DNA of 64,000 nucleotides, from positions 62,001-126,000 of the forward strand of contig CAWKOS010000006.1 in NCBI GenBank assembly GCA_963851295.1, written 5' to 3'. A program made the position numbers and the translations under genes. Below, piece by piece: positions 1 to 8,232 of this stretch. The notes below the pieces were generated by a model. The model was given only the letters and a program-made list of their open reading frames with translations, was not told the origin of the DNA and made no database searches. This DNA comes from JAOPZW01 sp963851295. Its GTDB lineage: Bacteria; Actinomycetota; Thermoleophilia; Solirubrobacterales; Solirubrobacteraceae. Within the stretch, counting starts at the first letter, position 1. Each line of letters starts with the position of its first letter.

Positions 1-223
1 GGGCCAGCGCAGCGGCTGCAGCCCCTGCTCGGCCGCCGCGCGCTCGAGCGCCGTCAGCGCGATGTCGCGCTCCTCGGCGCAGCGGAAGGACTCCCAGCTC
101 TCGGCGCCCGGCAGCTCGCGCGCCAGCACCGGCGTCCACTCGACGCCGCGGTGGCGCTGCAGCGCGCGCTCGGCGGCCAGATAGGCGGCCGGCGACGCCA
201 GGTCGAAGAAGAAGGCGGGGCGC

Positions 224-246
<23 letters not shown>
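1..246 (-). CDS. DSBA-family oxidoreductase / 2-hydroxychromene-2-carboxylate isomerase-like, partial
   Basis: The reading frame enters at complement 246 with an ATG and runs off the left edge, so only the first 82 residues are visible. The segment FFFDLASPAAYLAAERAL followed by VEWTPVLARELPG and LRWP resembles the N-terminal thioredoxin-fold part of DSBA-like proteins of the HCCA isomerase/FrnE type, where a Ser-Pro pair replaces the redox CxxC. No CxxC is seen here. The start overlaps the end of lpdA by 23 bases, which suggests co-transcription and translational coupling with it. The substrate cannot be inferred. The family call rests on a short stretch and is moderately sure; the exact start could lie slightly further in. 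Confidence 0.6.
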
Positions 247-1609
<1,363 letters not shown>

Positions 1610-1619
1610 AGGGCGGCTG

Positions 1620-1625
1620 AATCTA
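1620..1625 (-). promoter_or_regulatory. Putative -10 box of lpdA
   Basis: TAGATT on the minus strand, ten bases before the lpdA ATG. It overlaps the stop codon of the upstream membrane protein gene, so lpdA could have its own near-leaderless promoter besides read-through. Confidence 0.35.
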
Positions 1626-2123
1626 ACGAACGCGCTGTGGAGCCTGGAGCCTGCCCATCACGCGGATGAGCTTCCAGAACAGCCAACCGGCGCCGCCGAT
1701 GATCGTCACGCACACCACCACGGCGAGCAGGTTCGACGCGCGCAGGAGGAAGAGCGAGAAGAAGACGACGATGATCCCGAGCAGAGCCTCGAAGCCCAGC
1801 ACGGCCCAGTAGCGGGCCAGCCATAGCCCCGCCGCCGCGGTGAACATGACCGCGCAGAAGGCGAGCACGCCGACGGCGCTGGGCTGCTGGCCCTCGACGT
1901 CGACGCCGGCGAGGAAGGCGATCAGGTTGGCGGCGCCCAGCGCGGCAGCGACGAGCGCCGCGGCGATCAGCGCGGGCGGGCGCTCGCCCGGGGCGAGCGG
2001 GGCGAGCTGCGCGCGCACCTCGGCGTTGCGCTCCTCGGCACGCGCGTAGCCGCGGCGCATGGTCGCGGTGCCCGGGTCGCGCGGTCGCGTCGCGGGCCGG
2101 TGCTTGCGGCTGCGCCTACCCAC
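1623..2123 (-). CDS. Four-helix membrane protein of unknown function
   Basis: A 166-residue protein with a basic, charged N-terminus (about residues 1-48) followed by four hydrophobic segments near 50-70, 82-102, 107-128 and 133-152, then a short basic tail. This pattern predicts an integral membrane protein with its N-terminus inside. No family motif is recognised. The GTG start overlaps the thiE stop region by eight bases, so it is probably translated together with thiE and lies between thiE and lpdA on one transcript. A function in thiamine metabolism would be a guess; the association may be only positional. Confidence 0.75.
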   Translation of the reverse strand: MGRRSRKHRPATRPRDPGTATMRRGYARAEERNAEVRAQLAPLAPGERPPALIAAALVAAALGAANLIAFLAGVDVEGQQPSAVGVLAFCAVMFTAAAGLWLARYWAVLGFEALLGIIVVFFSLFLLRASNLLAVVVCVTIIGGAGWLFWKLIRVMGRLQAPQRVR

Positions 2124-2781
2124 GGCGCGCCCCGTTCACGGCGCCCCGCAGCGCGCGCGCCGCCGCCTCGGGGTCCTCGGCGTCGGCGATCGCGCGCACG
2201 ACGACGATCCGCCGCGCGCCCGCCTTGACGACCTCGCGCACCGTGTCGGGGTCGATGCCGCCGATCGCGAACCACGGCACCGACGCGTGCTGAGCCGCAT
2301 AGCGAACCGGGCCGACGCCGATCGCCGGCCGGCCCTCCTTGGTCGGCGTCGCGTGGACGGGGCCGACGGCGATGTAGTCCGCGCCGCTGCGACAGCCCGA
2401 CTGCGCCTGCTGCATCGAGTGCGTGGAGAGCCCGACGAGCGCGTCGGCGCCGACGACCTTGCGCGCGCGCTCGACGGACACGTCGTCCTGGCCGACGTGG
2501 ACGCCGTCGGCCCCCGCCGCCCGCGCGAGGTCGGGGCGGTCGTTCATCACGAACAGCGCGCCGGCGGCCTCGCAGCGCGCCCGCGCGGTCTGCGCCGCCG
2601 CGAGCAGCTCGTCGTCGGAGGCGTCCTTGTCGCGCAGCTGGAAGAGGTCGACGCCGCCCGCCAGCGCGCCCTCAAGGGCACGCTCCATCCCGCCGCGGTC
2701 GGCGACGAAGTACAGGCGGGCATCGCGCAGGCGCGCCAGGCGGTCCACGCCCACAGTGTCGCAAGCCATGCGCGCTAGCAT
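2116..2781 (-). CDS. thiE: Thiamine-phosphate synthase
   Basis: A 221-residue TIM-barrel enzyme that couples HMP pyrophosphate with the thiazole phosphate to give thiamine phosphate. The signature elements are visible in order: QLRDKD for pyrophosphate and magnesium, FVMNDRPDLA, GVHVGQDD, VGLSTHS, DYIAVGPVHATPTK and WFAIGGI. It is transcribed away from thiOSG, whose riboswitch leader begins only about ten bases from this start. thiE itself therefore has no visible TPP riboswitch on its own strand. A second in-frame ATG at complement 2769 (MACDTVG) is an equally good start. Length fits the family. Confidence 0.95.
   Translation of the reverse strand: MLARMACDTVGVDRLARLRDARLYFVADRGGMERALEGALAGGVDLFQLRDKDASDDELLAAAQTARARCEAAGALFVMNDRPDLARAAGADGVHVGQDDVSVERARKVVGADALVGLSTHSMQQAQSGCRSGADYIAVGPVHATPTKEGRPAIGVGPVRYAAQHASVPWFAIGGIDPDTVREVVKAGARRIVVVRAIADAEDPEAAARALRGAVNGARRG
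2776..2781 (+). promoter_or_regulatory. Putative -10 box of the thiO-thiS-thiG operon
   Basis: TAGCAT on the plus strand, placed so that transcription would begin about base 2788, immediately before the TPP riboswitch. No convincing -35 is visible. Confidence 0.4.
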
Positions 2782-2789
2782 GGGCGGTC

Positions 2790-2880
2790 ATACGGGAGCC
2801 CTACCACCGGGCTGAGAGGGCGGCATCACGGCCGCCGACCGTCAGGAGCTGATCCGGGTCATGCCGGCGAAGCGAGAGGA
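2790..2880 (+). ncRNA. TPP (THI-box) riboswitch
   Basis: The segment carries the hallmark blocks of the thiamine pyrophosphate aptamer in the right order: GGGAGCCC, then CCGGGCTGAGAGGGC, a variable GGCGGC...GCCGCC stem, the CCGACCGTCAGGAGCTGATC block, CCGGGTCATGCCGGCG and finally AGCGAGAGG. It sits directly before thiO and on the same strand. The last bases of the aptamer (AGAGGA) also form the likely ribosome binding site of thiO, so ligand binding could hide the ribosome site directly. That points to translational control; no separate terminator hairpin is obvious. Confidence 0.95.
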
Positions 2881-2886
2881 CCAGAC

Positions 2887-3975
2887 ATTCCACCTGAGCC
2901 CGACACGTACGACGTAGCAGTCGTCGGCGGCGGCATCATCGGCCTCGCCGTGGCCTGGCGCGCGCGGGCGCGCGGGCTCTCGGTGCTCGTCCTCGAGCGC
3001 GGCGAGCTGGGCGCCGGCACCTCGCGCGTGGCGGCTGGCATGCTCGCGCCCGTCGCCGAGACCGACGCCGGCGAGCGCCCGCTGCTCGAGCTCGGCCTGC
3101 GGAGCGCGGACCGCTGGCCCGACTTCGCCGCGCGCCTCTCCGAGGTCTCCGGGGTCGACGTCGACTACCGCACCCGCGGCACGCTGATGCTCGCCCGCGA
3201 CCGCGACGAGGCCGAGGCGCTCGACCGCGAGCGCGACCTGCGCGAGCGCTTCGGGCTGCGCGTCGAGGCGCTGCTGCCGAGCGCCGCGCGACGGCTCGAG
3301 CCCGCCCTGGCGCCGACGCTGCGCAGCGCCCTGCACCTGCCCGACGACCACGCCGTCGATCCGCGCCGCGTCTGCGAGGCGCTCGCCCGCGCGGCCGACG
3401 CGGCGGGCGCGGTCCTGCGCCCGCGGACCGAGGTCGACGACCTCGCGGCGCTGCCCGCCGAGCAGGTCGTCGTCGCCTGCGGGCCGTGGTCGGGCGCCTT
3501 CGGCGAGGAGGCGCGCGTGCGCCCGGTCAAGGGCCAGTCGCTGCGCCTGCGCGACCCGGCCGGCCCGGGCCTGCTCGAGCGCGTCGTGCGCTGGGGGCAG
3601 CCGAGCCCCGGCTACCTCGTGCCGCGCGGCGATGGGCGCTACGTGCTCGGCGCCACCCAGGAGGAGCGCGGTTTCGACACCGCGGTCACCGCGGGCGGCG
3701 TCTACGAGCTGCTGCGCGACGCCGGCGAGCTCGTGCCCGGCGTGCTCGAGCTCGAGGTCGAGGAGGCGATCGCCGGCCTGCGTCCATGCACGCCCGACAA
3801 CGCGCCCATCATCGGGCGCTCGCGGGTCGATCCGCGGATCGTGTGGGCGACCGGCCACCACCGCAACGGGGCGCTGCTGGCGCCCGTGACCGCCGACCTC
3901 GTCGTGGCCGAGCTGGCGGGCGAGCCCGTCGAGCACGCCTTCGGCCCCGAGCGGTTCGTGGGGGCGGCGGCATGA
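2887..3975 (+). CDS. thiO: Glycine oxidase / FAD-dependent amine oxidase for thiazole synthesis
   Basis: ThiO oxidises glycine to the imine needed by ThiG. The dinucleotide-binding fold starts with VAVVGGGIIGLAVAW and continues to LVLERGELGAGTS and AAGMLAP, which are typical of DAO-family glycine oxidases; the C-terminal GLRPCTPDNAPIIG and GHHRNG blocks agree. The first standard start (GTG at 2950) would cut away the glycine-rich FAD loop, so it cannot be right. The only plausible in-frame start is ATT at 2887, six bases after AGAGGA. This gives 362 residues, the normal length. The end overlaps thiS as ATGA. Regulation is by the TPP riboswitch. Confidence 0.9.
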   Translation: MPPEPDTYDVAVVGGGIIGLAVAWRARARGLSVLVLERGELGAGTSRVAAGMLAPVAETDAGERPLLELGLRSADRWPDFAARLSEVSGVDVDYRTRGTLMLARDRDEAEALDRERDLRERFGLRVEALLPSAARRLEPALAPTLRSALHLPDDHAVDPRRVCEALARAADAAGAVLRPRTEVDDLAALPAEQVVVACGPWSGAFGEEARVRPVKGQSLRLRDPAGPGLLERVVRWGQPSPGYLVPRGDGRYVLGATQEERGFDTAVTAGGVYELLRDAGELVPGVLELEVEEAIAGLRPCTPDNAPIIGRSRVDPRIVWATGHHRNGALLAPVTADLVVAELAGEPVEHAFGPERFVGAAA

Positions 3976-4172
3976 TCCATCTCAACGGCGAGCCCCGCGA
4001 GCGCGACGGCGCGACCATCGTCGAGCTGCTGACCGACCTCGGCGTCGAGGAGCGCGCCCGCGGCGTGGCGGTCGCGGTCAACGGCGAGGTCGTCCCCAGG
4101 GCGCAGTGGCCGTCGCACCGCGTCGACGCCGGCGACCGCGTCGAGGCGCTCTCCGCCATGCAGGGAGGCTGA
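3972..4172 (+). CDS. thiS: Sulfur carrier protein ThiS
   Basis: A 66-residue ubiquitin-like carrier. Its C-terminal Gly-Gly (ending ALSAMQGG) becomes a thiocarboxylate that delivers sulfur to the thiazole. It starts with MIHLNGEPRE, the usual first strand, and contains VAVAVNGEVVPR. It overlaps thiO by four bases and is followed three bases later by thiG, its partner. The activating ThiF enzyme is not in this window. Confidence 0.93.
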   Translation: MIHLNGEPRERDGATIVELLTDLGVEERARGVAVAVNGEVVPRAQWPSHRVDAGDRVEALSAMQGG

Positions 4173-4175
4173 CCC

Positions 4176-4985
4176 TTGGGCACCGAGCAGATACCGATCA
4201 CCGACACGCCGTTCGAGGTCGCCGGGCGCACGCTGCGCTCGCGGCTGATCCTCGGCACCGGCGGCTTCCCGCGGCTGGAGACGCTGGCCGAGGCCATCCG
4301 CGCCACGCGCGCCGAGCTCGTCACCATCGCGCTGCGGCGCATCGATCCGGCGGCGCGCGGCTCGCTCGTCGACGTGCTCGAGGAGTGCGGCGTCGAGCTG
4401 CTGCCCAACACCGCGGGCTGCTACACGGCGCGCGACGCCGTCGTCACCGCGCGCCTGGCGCGCGAGGCCTTCGGGACCGACTGGGTCAAGCTCGAGGTCA
4501 TCGGCGACGAGCGCACGCTGCTGCCCGATGCGCCCGAGCTGCTGCTCGCGGCCGAGGAGCTCGTGGCCGACGGCTTCGTCGTGCTGCCCTACACCAACGA
4601 CGACCCGATCCTGGCGCGGCGCCTGGAGGACGTCGGCTGCGCGGCGGTCATGCCGCTGGGCTCGCCGATCGGCTCGGGGATGGGCATCCGCAACCCGTAC
4701 AACATCGCCCTGATCGTCGAGCGCGCCGGCGTGCCGGTGATCCTCGACGCCGGCGTGGGCACGGCCAGCGACGCCGCCTTGGCGATGGAGCTCGGCTGCG
4801 ACGGCGTGCTCTGCGCGAGCGCGATCGCGCGCGCCCAGGACCCCGTGGCCATGGCCCACGCGATCCGCGCCGCGGTCGAGGCGGGCCGGCTGGCGCGCGG
4901 CGCCGGGCGCATCCCGCGCCGGCTGCACGCCGAGGCCTCGACGCCCGACGAGGGCATGGCCGACCTCACGCCGCCCGTCGCGTGA
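4176..4985 (+). CDS. thiG: Thiazole synthase
   Basis: A 269-residue TIM barrel that condenses deoxyxylulose phosphate, the glycine imine from ThiO and sulfur from ThiS into the thiazole phosphate. Visible are LILGTGGF at the start of the barrel, the Schiff-base lysine in WVKLEVIGD (about Lys105), the PLGSPIGSGMGI phosphate loop and VPVILDAGVG. The TTG start three bases after thiS gives the usual family N-terminus. The C-terminus extends somewhat past the barrel. It ends by a GTGA overlap with an NTF2-like gene. Confidence 0.95.
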   Translation: MGTEQIPITDTPFEVAGRTLRSRLILGTGGFPRLETLAEAIRATRAELVTIALRRIDPAARGSLVDVLEECGVELLPNTAGCYTARDAVVTARLAREAFGTDWVKLEVIGDERTLLPDAPELLLAAEELVADGFVVLPYTNDDPILARRLEDVGCAAVMPLGSPIGSGMGIRNPYNIALIVERAGVPVILDAGVGTASDAALAMELGCDGVLCASAIARAQDPVAMAHAIRAAVEAGRLARGAGRIPRRLHAEASTPDEGMADLTPPVA

Positions 4986-5458
4986 ACGACGAGCTCGTCG
5001 ACCGCTTCCAGGCCGCGTGGGTGGGCCGCGACCGGGCCGCCTTCGCGCCCGTGTGCGCGCCCGACGTGCACTACGAGGACCCGCTCTGCGGCGAGCCGCT
5101 CGAGAGCGCCGACGCCCTCGGCGACCACGCCGCGCGGCTGTGGTCGGCCTTCCCCGACGCGCGCATCGAGCGCACCGGCGAGCGCCTCGGCGACGGGCGC
5201 TTCGTGGCCGCGCCGTGCAAGCTGCTGGGCACCCACCGCGGCGAGATCGAGGGCCTCGCGCCCACCGGCCGCTTCGTCGTCGTGCACCTCGTCATGTACT
5301 GCGAGCTCGATCCCGACCGCGAGCGCCTGTGGCGCGTGCGCGCCTTCTTCGACGCCTACGACGCCGCCGTCCAGCTCGGCGTGCTCCCGGCGCGCGGCAC
5401 GCTCGGCGAGCGCGCGCTCTTCATGCTGCGCGGCTTCGGGCTGCGCTCGCGCGGCTAG
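4982..5458 (+). CDS. NTF2-like (SnoaL-type) protein
   Basis: A 158-residue single-domain protein starting at a GTG that overlaps the thiG stop. The pattern of an initial helix (LVDRFQAAWVGRDRAAF), then APDVHYEDPLCGE, and strands such as FVVVHLVMYCELD and RVRAFFDAYDAA is typical of the NTF2/SnoaL cone-shaped fold used by polyketide cyclases, isomerases and many proteins of unknown role. Location at the end of the thi operon suggests co-expression, but nothing in the sequence ties it to thiamine. The specific reaction is unknown. Confidence 0.75.
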   Translation: MNDELVDRFQAAWVGRDRAAFAPVCAPDVHYEDPLCGEPLESADALGDHAARLWSAFPDARIERTGERLGDGRFVAAPCKLLGTHRGEIEGLAPTGRFVVVHLVMYCELDPDRERLWRVRAFFDAYDAAVQLGVLPARGTLGERALFMLRGFGLRSRG

Positions 5459-5461
5459 GCG

Positions 5462-5857
5462 CTAGCCGGTCACGTTCAGCGTGGCCGTCATCCCCGGGTG
5501 GATCGTGCAGACGTAGGAGATCTTGCCCGCCTTCGTCGGGGTGAACGAGAACGTGCCGCCCTTGCCGAAGTTGTCGGACTTGATCGTCTCGCCCGACTGG
5601 GAGGTCACGTTGTGGTCGGTCGAGTCGTCGTTGGTCCAGGTGACCTTCTGCCCGACCTTGACCGTCACGTCCTTCGGGTCGAAGGCGATGTTCTGCATCT
5701 TGATGGCGACTGCGCCGCCGCTCGACGACGACGAGGACGCCGCCGTGGAGGCGGGCGCAGGGCTGCTGGAGCTCGAGCTGCTGCTGCCTCCGCCGCAGCC
5801 GGCGGCCGCCAGGGCCACGATCGCGCCGAGCGCGAGCAGGATTCGTCTCATGTTCAC
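5462..5857 (-). CDS. Cupredoxin-domain lipoprotein
   Basis: A secreted blue-copper-type protein. After a hydrophobic signal (ILLALGAIVALAAAGC) the lipobox AAGC gives a lipidated Cys, followed by a long Ser/Ala/Gly linker (about residues 22-48). The mature domain has the plastocyanin/amicyanin pattern: NIAFDPKDVTVKVGQKVTW, a first copper His in STDHNVTS, and the C-terminal loop CTIHPGM supplying Cys, His and Met ligands. It probably shuttles electrons on the outer face of the membrane. Of the clustered starts, GTG at complement 5857 lies seven bases after a GGAGG; GTG 5860 and ATG 5851 are alternatives. Confidence 0.88.
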   Translation of the reverse strand: MNMRRILLALGAIVALAAAGCGGGSSSSSSSSPAPASTAASSSSSSGGAVAIKMQNIAFDPKDVTVKVGQKVTWTNDDSTDHNVTSQSGETIKSDNFGKGGTFSFTPTKAGKISYVCTIHPGMTATLNVTG

Positions 5858-5884
5858 CACGACGCCTCCTCGGATCGATCCTTC

Positions 5885-6553
5885 CTAGGCACCTTCGCGG
5901 TCCACCTCGACCACCAACGGAGCGTGGTCCGAGAGCGGACCGCGCTCAAGCGTAGTCCCGTGACCGCCCGCGCGCAGCTGTCGCACGAGCACGTGATCGA
6001 CGCTGTGGCCGGCGGCCGCCGCGAAGCCCGGCGCGACCGGGTGGCGCGTGTTGAGGTCGCCGCCGAGCACGAGCGGCGCGCCCAGCGACCACGCGACGGC
6101 GGTCCGGGCCGCGCGCGCCAGGTCGTCCTGCGCGCGCGCCTCGGAGTGCGCCTGGCCGTGGAGGTTGCAGACCCACCAGCCGCGCTCCAGGCGCACGCCG
6201 TGGACGACGCGGCGCTCGGGCCAGAGGCGCAGCGTGCGCACGCGGTGGTCGAGGATCGCCTCGCCGCGGACGAGGATCGCGTTGGCGCCTCCGCCCCACG
6301 ACTTGGCGACGTCGGGGCGGCGCTCCGCGGCGAGCCGCGTGACCGGCGCCAGCCAGTTGCGCGAGGTGAGCGCCGTGCGCGCGCTCGCGCCGCACGCCGC
6401 GCCGAGGGTCGGCGGCCACCACGGCGGCACCTCCTGCAGCAGCGCCACGTCCCACTCCCACGAGGCCAGGCGCGCGGCGAACTCGTCGCGCAGCGAGCGC
6501 GGCGCCTCGGGCACCGCACGGCCGTGGAAGAGGTTCCAGGTGAGCACGCGCAT
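5885..6553 (-). CDS. Endonuclease/exonuclease/phosphatase-fold protein
   Basis: A 222-residue protein of the EEP superfamily (DNase I, exonuclease III, sphingomyelinases). The fold markers are MRVLTWNLFHG at the start, the metal-binding Glu in ALLQEVPPWW, VVCNLHG-like WWVCNLHGQAH, LVLGGDLNTR (the Asp-x-Asn pair) and the final LSDHAPLVVEV with the catalytic His. All key positions are present, so it should be an active phosphoesterase. Whether the substrate is nucleic acid, lipid or phosphate ester is not visible. It has no signal peptide. It stands divergent to argF with about twenty bases between. Confidence 0.85.
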   Translation of the reverse strand: MRVLTWNLFHGRAVPEAPRSLRDEFAARLASWEWDVALLQEVPPWWPPTLGAACGASARTALTSRNWLAPVTRLAAERRPDVAKSWGGGANAILVRGEAILDHRVRTLRLWPERRVVHGVRLERGWWVCNLHGQAHSEARAQDDLARAARTAVAWSLGAPLVLGGDLNTRHPVAPGFAAAAGHSVDHVLVRQLRAGGHGTTLERGPLSDHAPLVVEVDREGA

Positions 6554-6573
6554 CGCTACGTATCCTCCCGGCC

Positions 6574-7443
6574 TTGACGCGCCATTTCCTCACCGGAGCC
6601 GAGCTGACCTCCGACGAGCTGGCGGCGTTGCTCGAGCGCGCGGCCGAGCTCAAGGCCGCGCCGCGCTCCTCCGACGCGCTGCGCGACCGCGTGGTGGCGC
6701 TCGTCTTCCAGAAGCCCTCGACCCGCACCCGCGTCTCCTTCGAGGCCGGCATCGTCGAGCTCGGGGGCCATCCGATGGTGCTGCGCGGCGACGAGATGCA
6801 GTTGTCGCGCGGCGAGGCGGTCAAGGACACCGCGCTCGTCCTCTCGCGCCATGTCGACGCGATCGGGGTGCGCACGGGCCCCGACGCGCTGCTCGAGGAG
6901 CTGGCCGCGGAGGGCTCGATCCCGGTCTTCAACATGCTCACCGCCGGCCACCATCCGTGCCAGGCGCTCGCCGACCTCCTGACGCTGCGCGAGGCCTTCG
7001 GGCGCCTCGACGGCCTGAAGCTGACCTACGTGGGCGACGGCAACAACGTCGCGCGCTCGCTCGTCGTGCTCGGCGGCCTGGCCGGCGTCGAGGTCGTGCT
7101 CTCCTCGCCGCCGGGCTACCAGCTCGACGGCGTGCCGAGCGTCGAGGACCCCGCCGCCGCGGTCGCCGGAGCCCACGCCGTGTACACCGACGTGTGGGTC
7201 TCGATGGGCGACGAGCAGACGGCCGATGCCCGCCGCGCCGCGCTCGCCGACTACCGCGTCGACGACGCCCTGCTCGACCGCGGCGCGCCCGGCGCCATCG
7301 CCCTGCATGACCTGCCGGCGCACCCGGGCGAGGAGATCACGCCAGAGGTGCTCTACGGCTCGCGCCAGCGGATCTGGGACCAGGCGGAGAACCGCCGCCA
7401 CGCGCAGAAGGCGATGCTCGAGTGGCTGCTCGCTACGACCTGA
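6574..7443 (+). CDS. argF: Ornithine carbamoyltransferase
   Basis: A 289-residue enzyme expected to make citrulline from ornithine and carbamoyl phosphate in arginine synthesis. The carbamoyl-phosphate site PSTRTRVSFE (Ser49-Arg53), the HPCQALADLLT motif (about 127-137), the NNVARS segment and DVWVSMGDE are as in the family. The usual ornithine-site HCLP motif reads HDLP here (Asp at about 246), so the conserved cysteine is missing. The TTG start is followed by a normal N-terminus. The protein is slightly short compared with typical 305-335 residues. It overlaps the next gene by 22 bases; no other arg genes are nearby. Confidence 0.85.
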   Translation: MTRHFLTGAELTSDELAALLERAAELKAAPRSSDALRDRVVALVFQKPSTRTRVSFEAGIVELGGHPMVLRGDEMQLSRGEAVKDTALVLSRHVDAIGVRTGPDALLEELAAEGSIPVFNMLTAGHHPCQALADLLTLREAFGRLDGLKLTYVGDGNNVARSLVVLGGLAGVEVVLSSPPGYQLDGVPSVEDPAAAVAGAHAVYTDVWVSMGDEQTADARRAALADYRVDDALLDRGAPGAIALHDLPAHPGEEITPEVLYGSRQRIWDQAENRRHAQKAMLEWLLATT

Positions 7444-8162
7444 TCGGGCGCACGTACGCCGCGACGCGCGGGACCGAGCCGCGGATCGCGGCGCGCATCT
7501 GGGCCGCGCTCGGTGACGCCCGCACCGTGGTCAACGTCGGGGCGGGGGCCGGCAGCTACGAGCCGCCCGACCGCGACGTCACCGCGGTCGAGCCCTCGGC
7601 CGTCATGGTCGCGCAGCGCCCGCCCGGCGCCGCCCCCGCGGTGCAGGCGAGCGCCGAGGCGCTGCCCTTCGCCGACGCGAGCTTCGACGCCGCGATGGCC
7701 GTCCTGACGCTGCATCACTGGAGCGACTGGCGCGCCGGCTGCGCCGAGCTGCGGCGCGTCGCGCGCGAGCGCGTAGTCGTCTTGTCGTGGGACCCGTCGT
7801 ACGTGGGGCGGATGTGGCTGGGGCCCGAGTACTTCCCCGAGCTCATGGACGAGGATGTCGCGCAGTTCCCCTCGCTCGCCGAGCAGGCCCGGGCGCTCGG
7901 CGCCTCGCAGGTCGACGTCGTGCCCGTCCCGTGGGACTGTCGCGACGGCTTCTTCTCGTCCTTCTGGCGCCGGCCCGAGGCCTACCTCGACCCGGCCGTC
8001 CGCGCCGGCATCTCGACGCTGGCCAAGCGCACCGACGAGGAGCTGGCCGGAGGGCTCGCCCGCCTGCGCGCGGACATCGACAGCGGCGCCTGGGCGCGCC
8101 GCCACGCCGACCTCCTCGAGCGCGACGAGCTCGACCTCGGCTACCGCCTGCTGGTCTCCTGA
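7422..8162 (+). CDS. Class I SAM-dependent methyltransferase
   Basis: A 246-residue methyltransferase starting at a GTG inside the end of argF. Motif I appears as VVNVGAGAGSYEP, motif II as VTAVEPSAVMVAQ, and the region ASAEALPFADASFDAAMAV matches the UbiE/COQ5-type Methyltransf_11 pattern, followed by LTLHHWSDW. The C-terminal half (about 130-246) is a less conserved cap that would choose the substrate. The substrate is unknown. Overlap with argF suggests co-transcription only. Confidence 0.82.
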   Translation: MAARYDLIGRTYAATRGTEPRIAARIWAALGDARTVVNVGAGAGSYEPPDRDVTAVEPSAVMVAQRPPGAAPAVQASAEALPFADASFDAAMAVLTLHHWSDWRAGCAELRRVARERVVVLSWDPSYVGRMWLGPEYFPELMDEDVAQFPSLAEQARALGASQVDVVPVPWDCRDGFFSSFWRRPEAYLDPAVRAGISTLAKRTDEELAGGLARLRADIDSGAWARRHADLLERDELDLGYRLLVS

Positions 8163-8195
8163 CGCGATCTGTCAGCAAGCGGCCCGCGTGGGTAC

Positions 8196-8201
8196 TAGGG
8201 T
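8196..8201 (+). promoter_or_regulatory. Putative -10 box of the H1-like gene
   Basis: TAGGGT about thirty bases before the start at 8233. Unlike many genes here, this one has a clear ribosome site, AGGGAGG, just before its ATG. Confidence 0.35.
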
Positions 8202-8232
8202 CCGCTCAATCTCATCGCCTCAGGGAGGCCCT

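Noticed and set aside
2950..3975. thiO starting at GTG 2950
   Set aside because: It would delete the glycine-rich FAD loop that is clearly encoded just upstream in the same frame.
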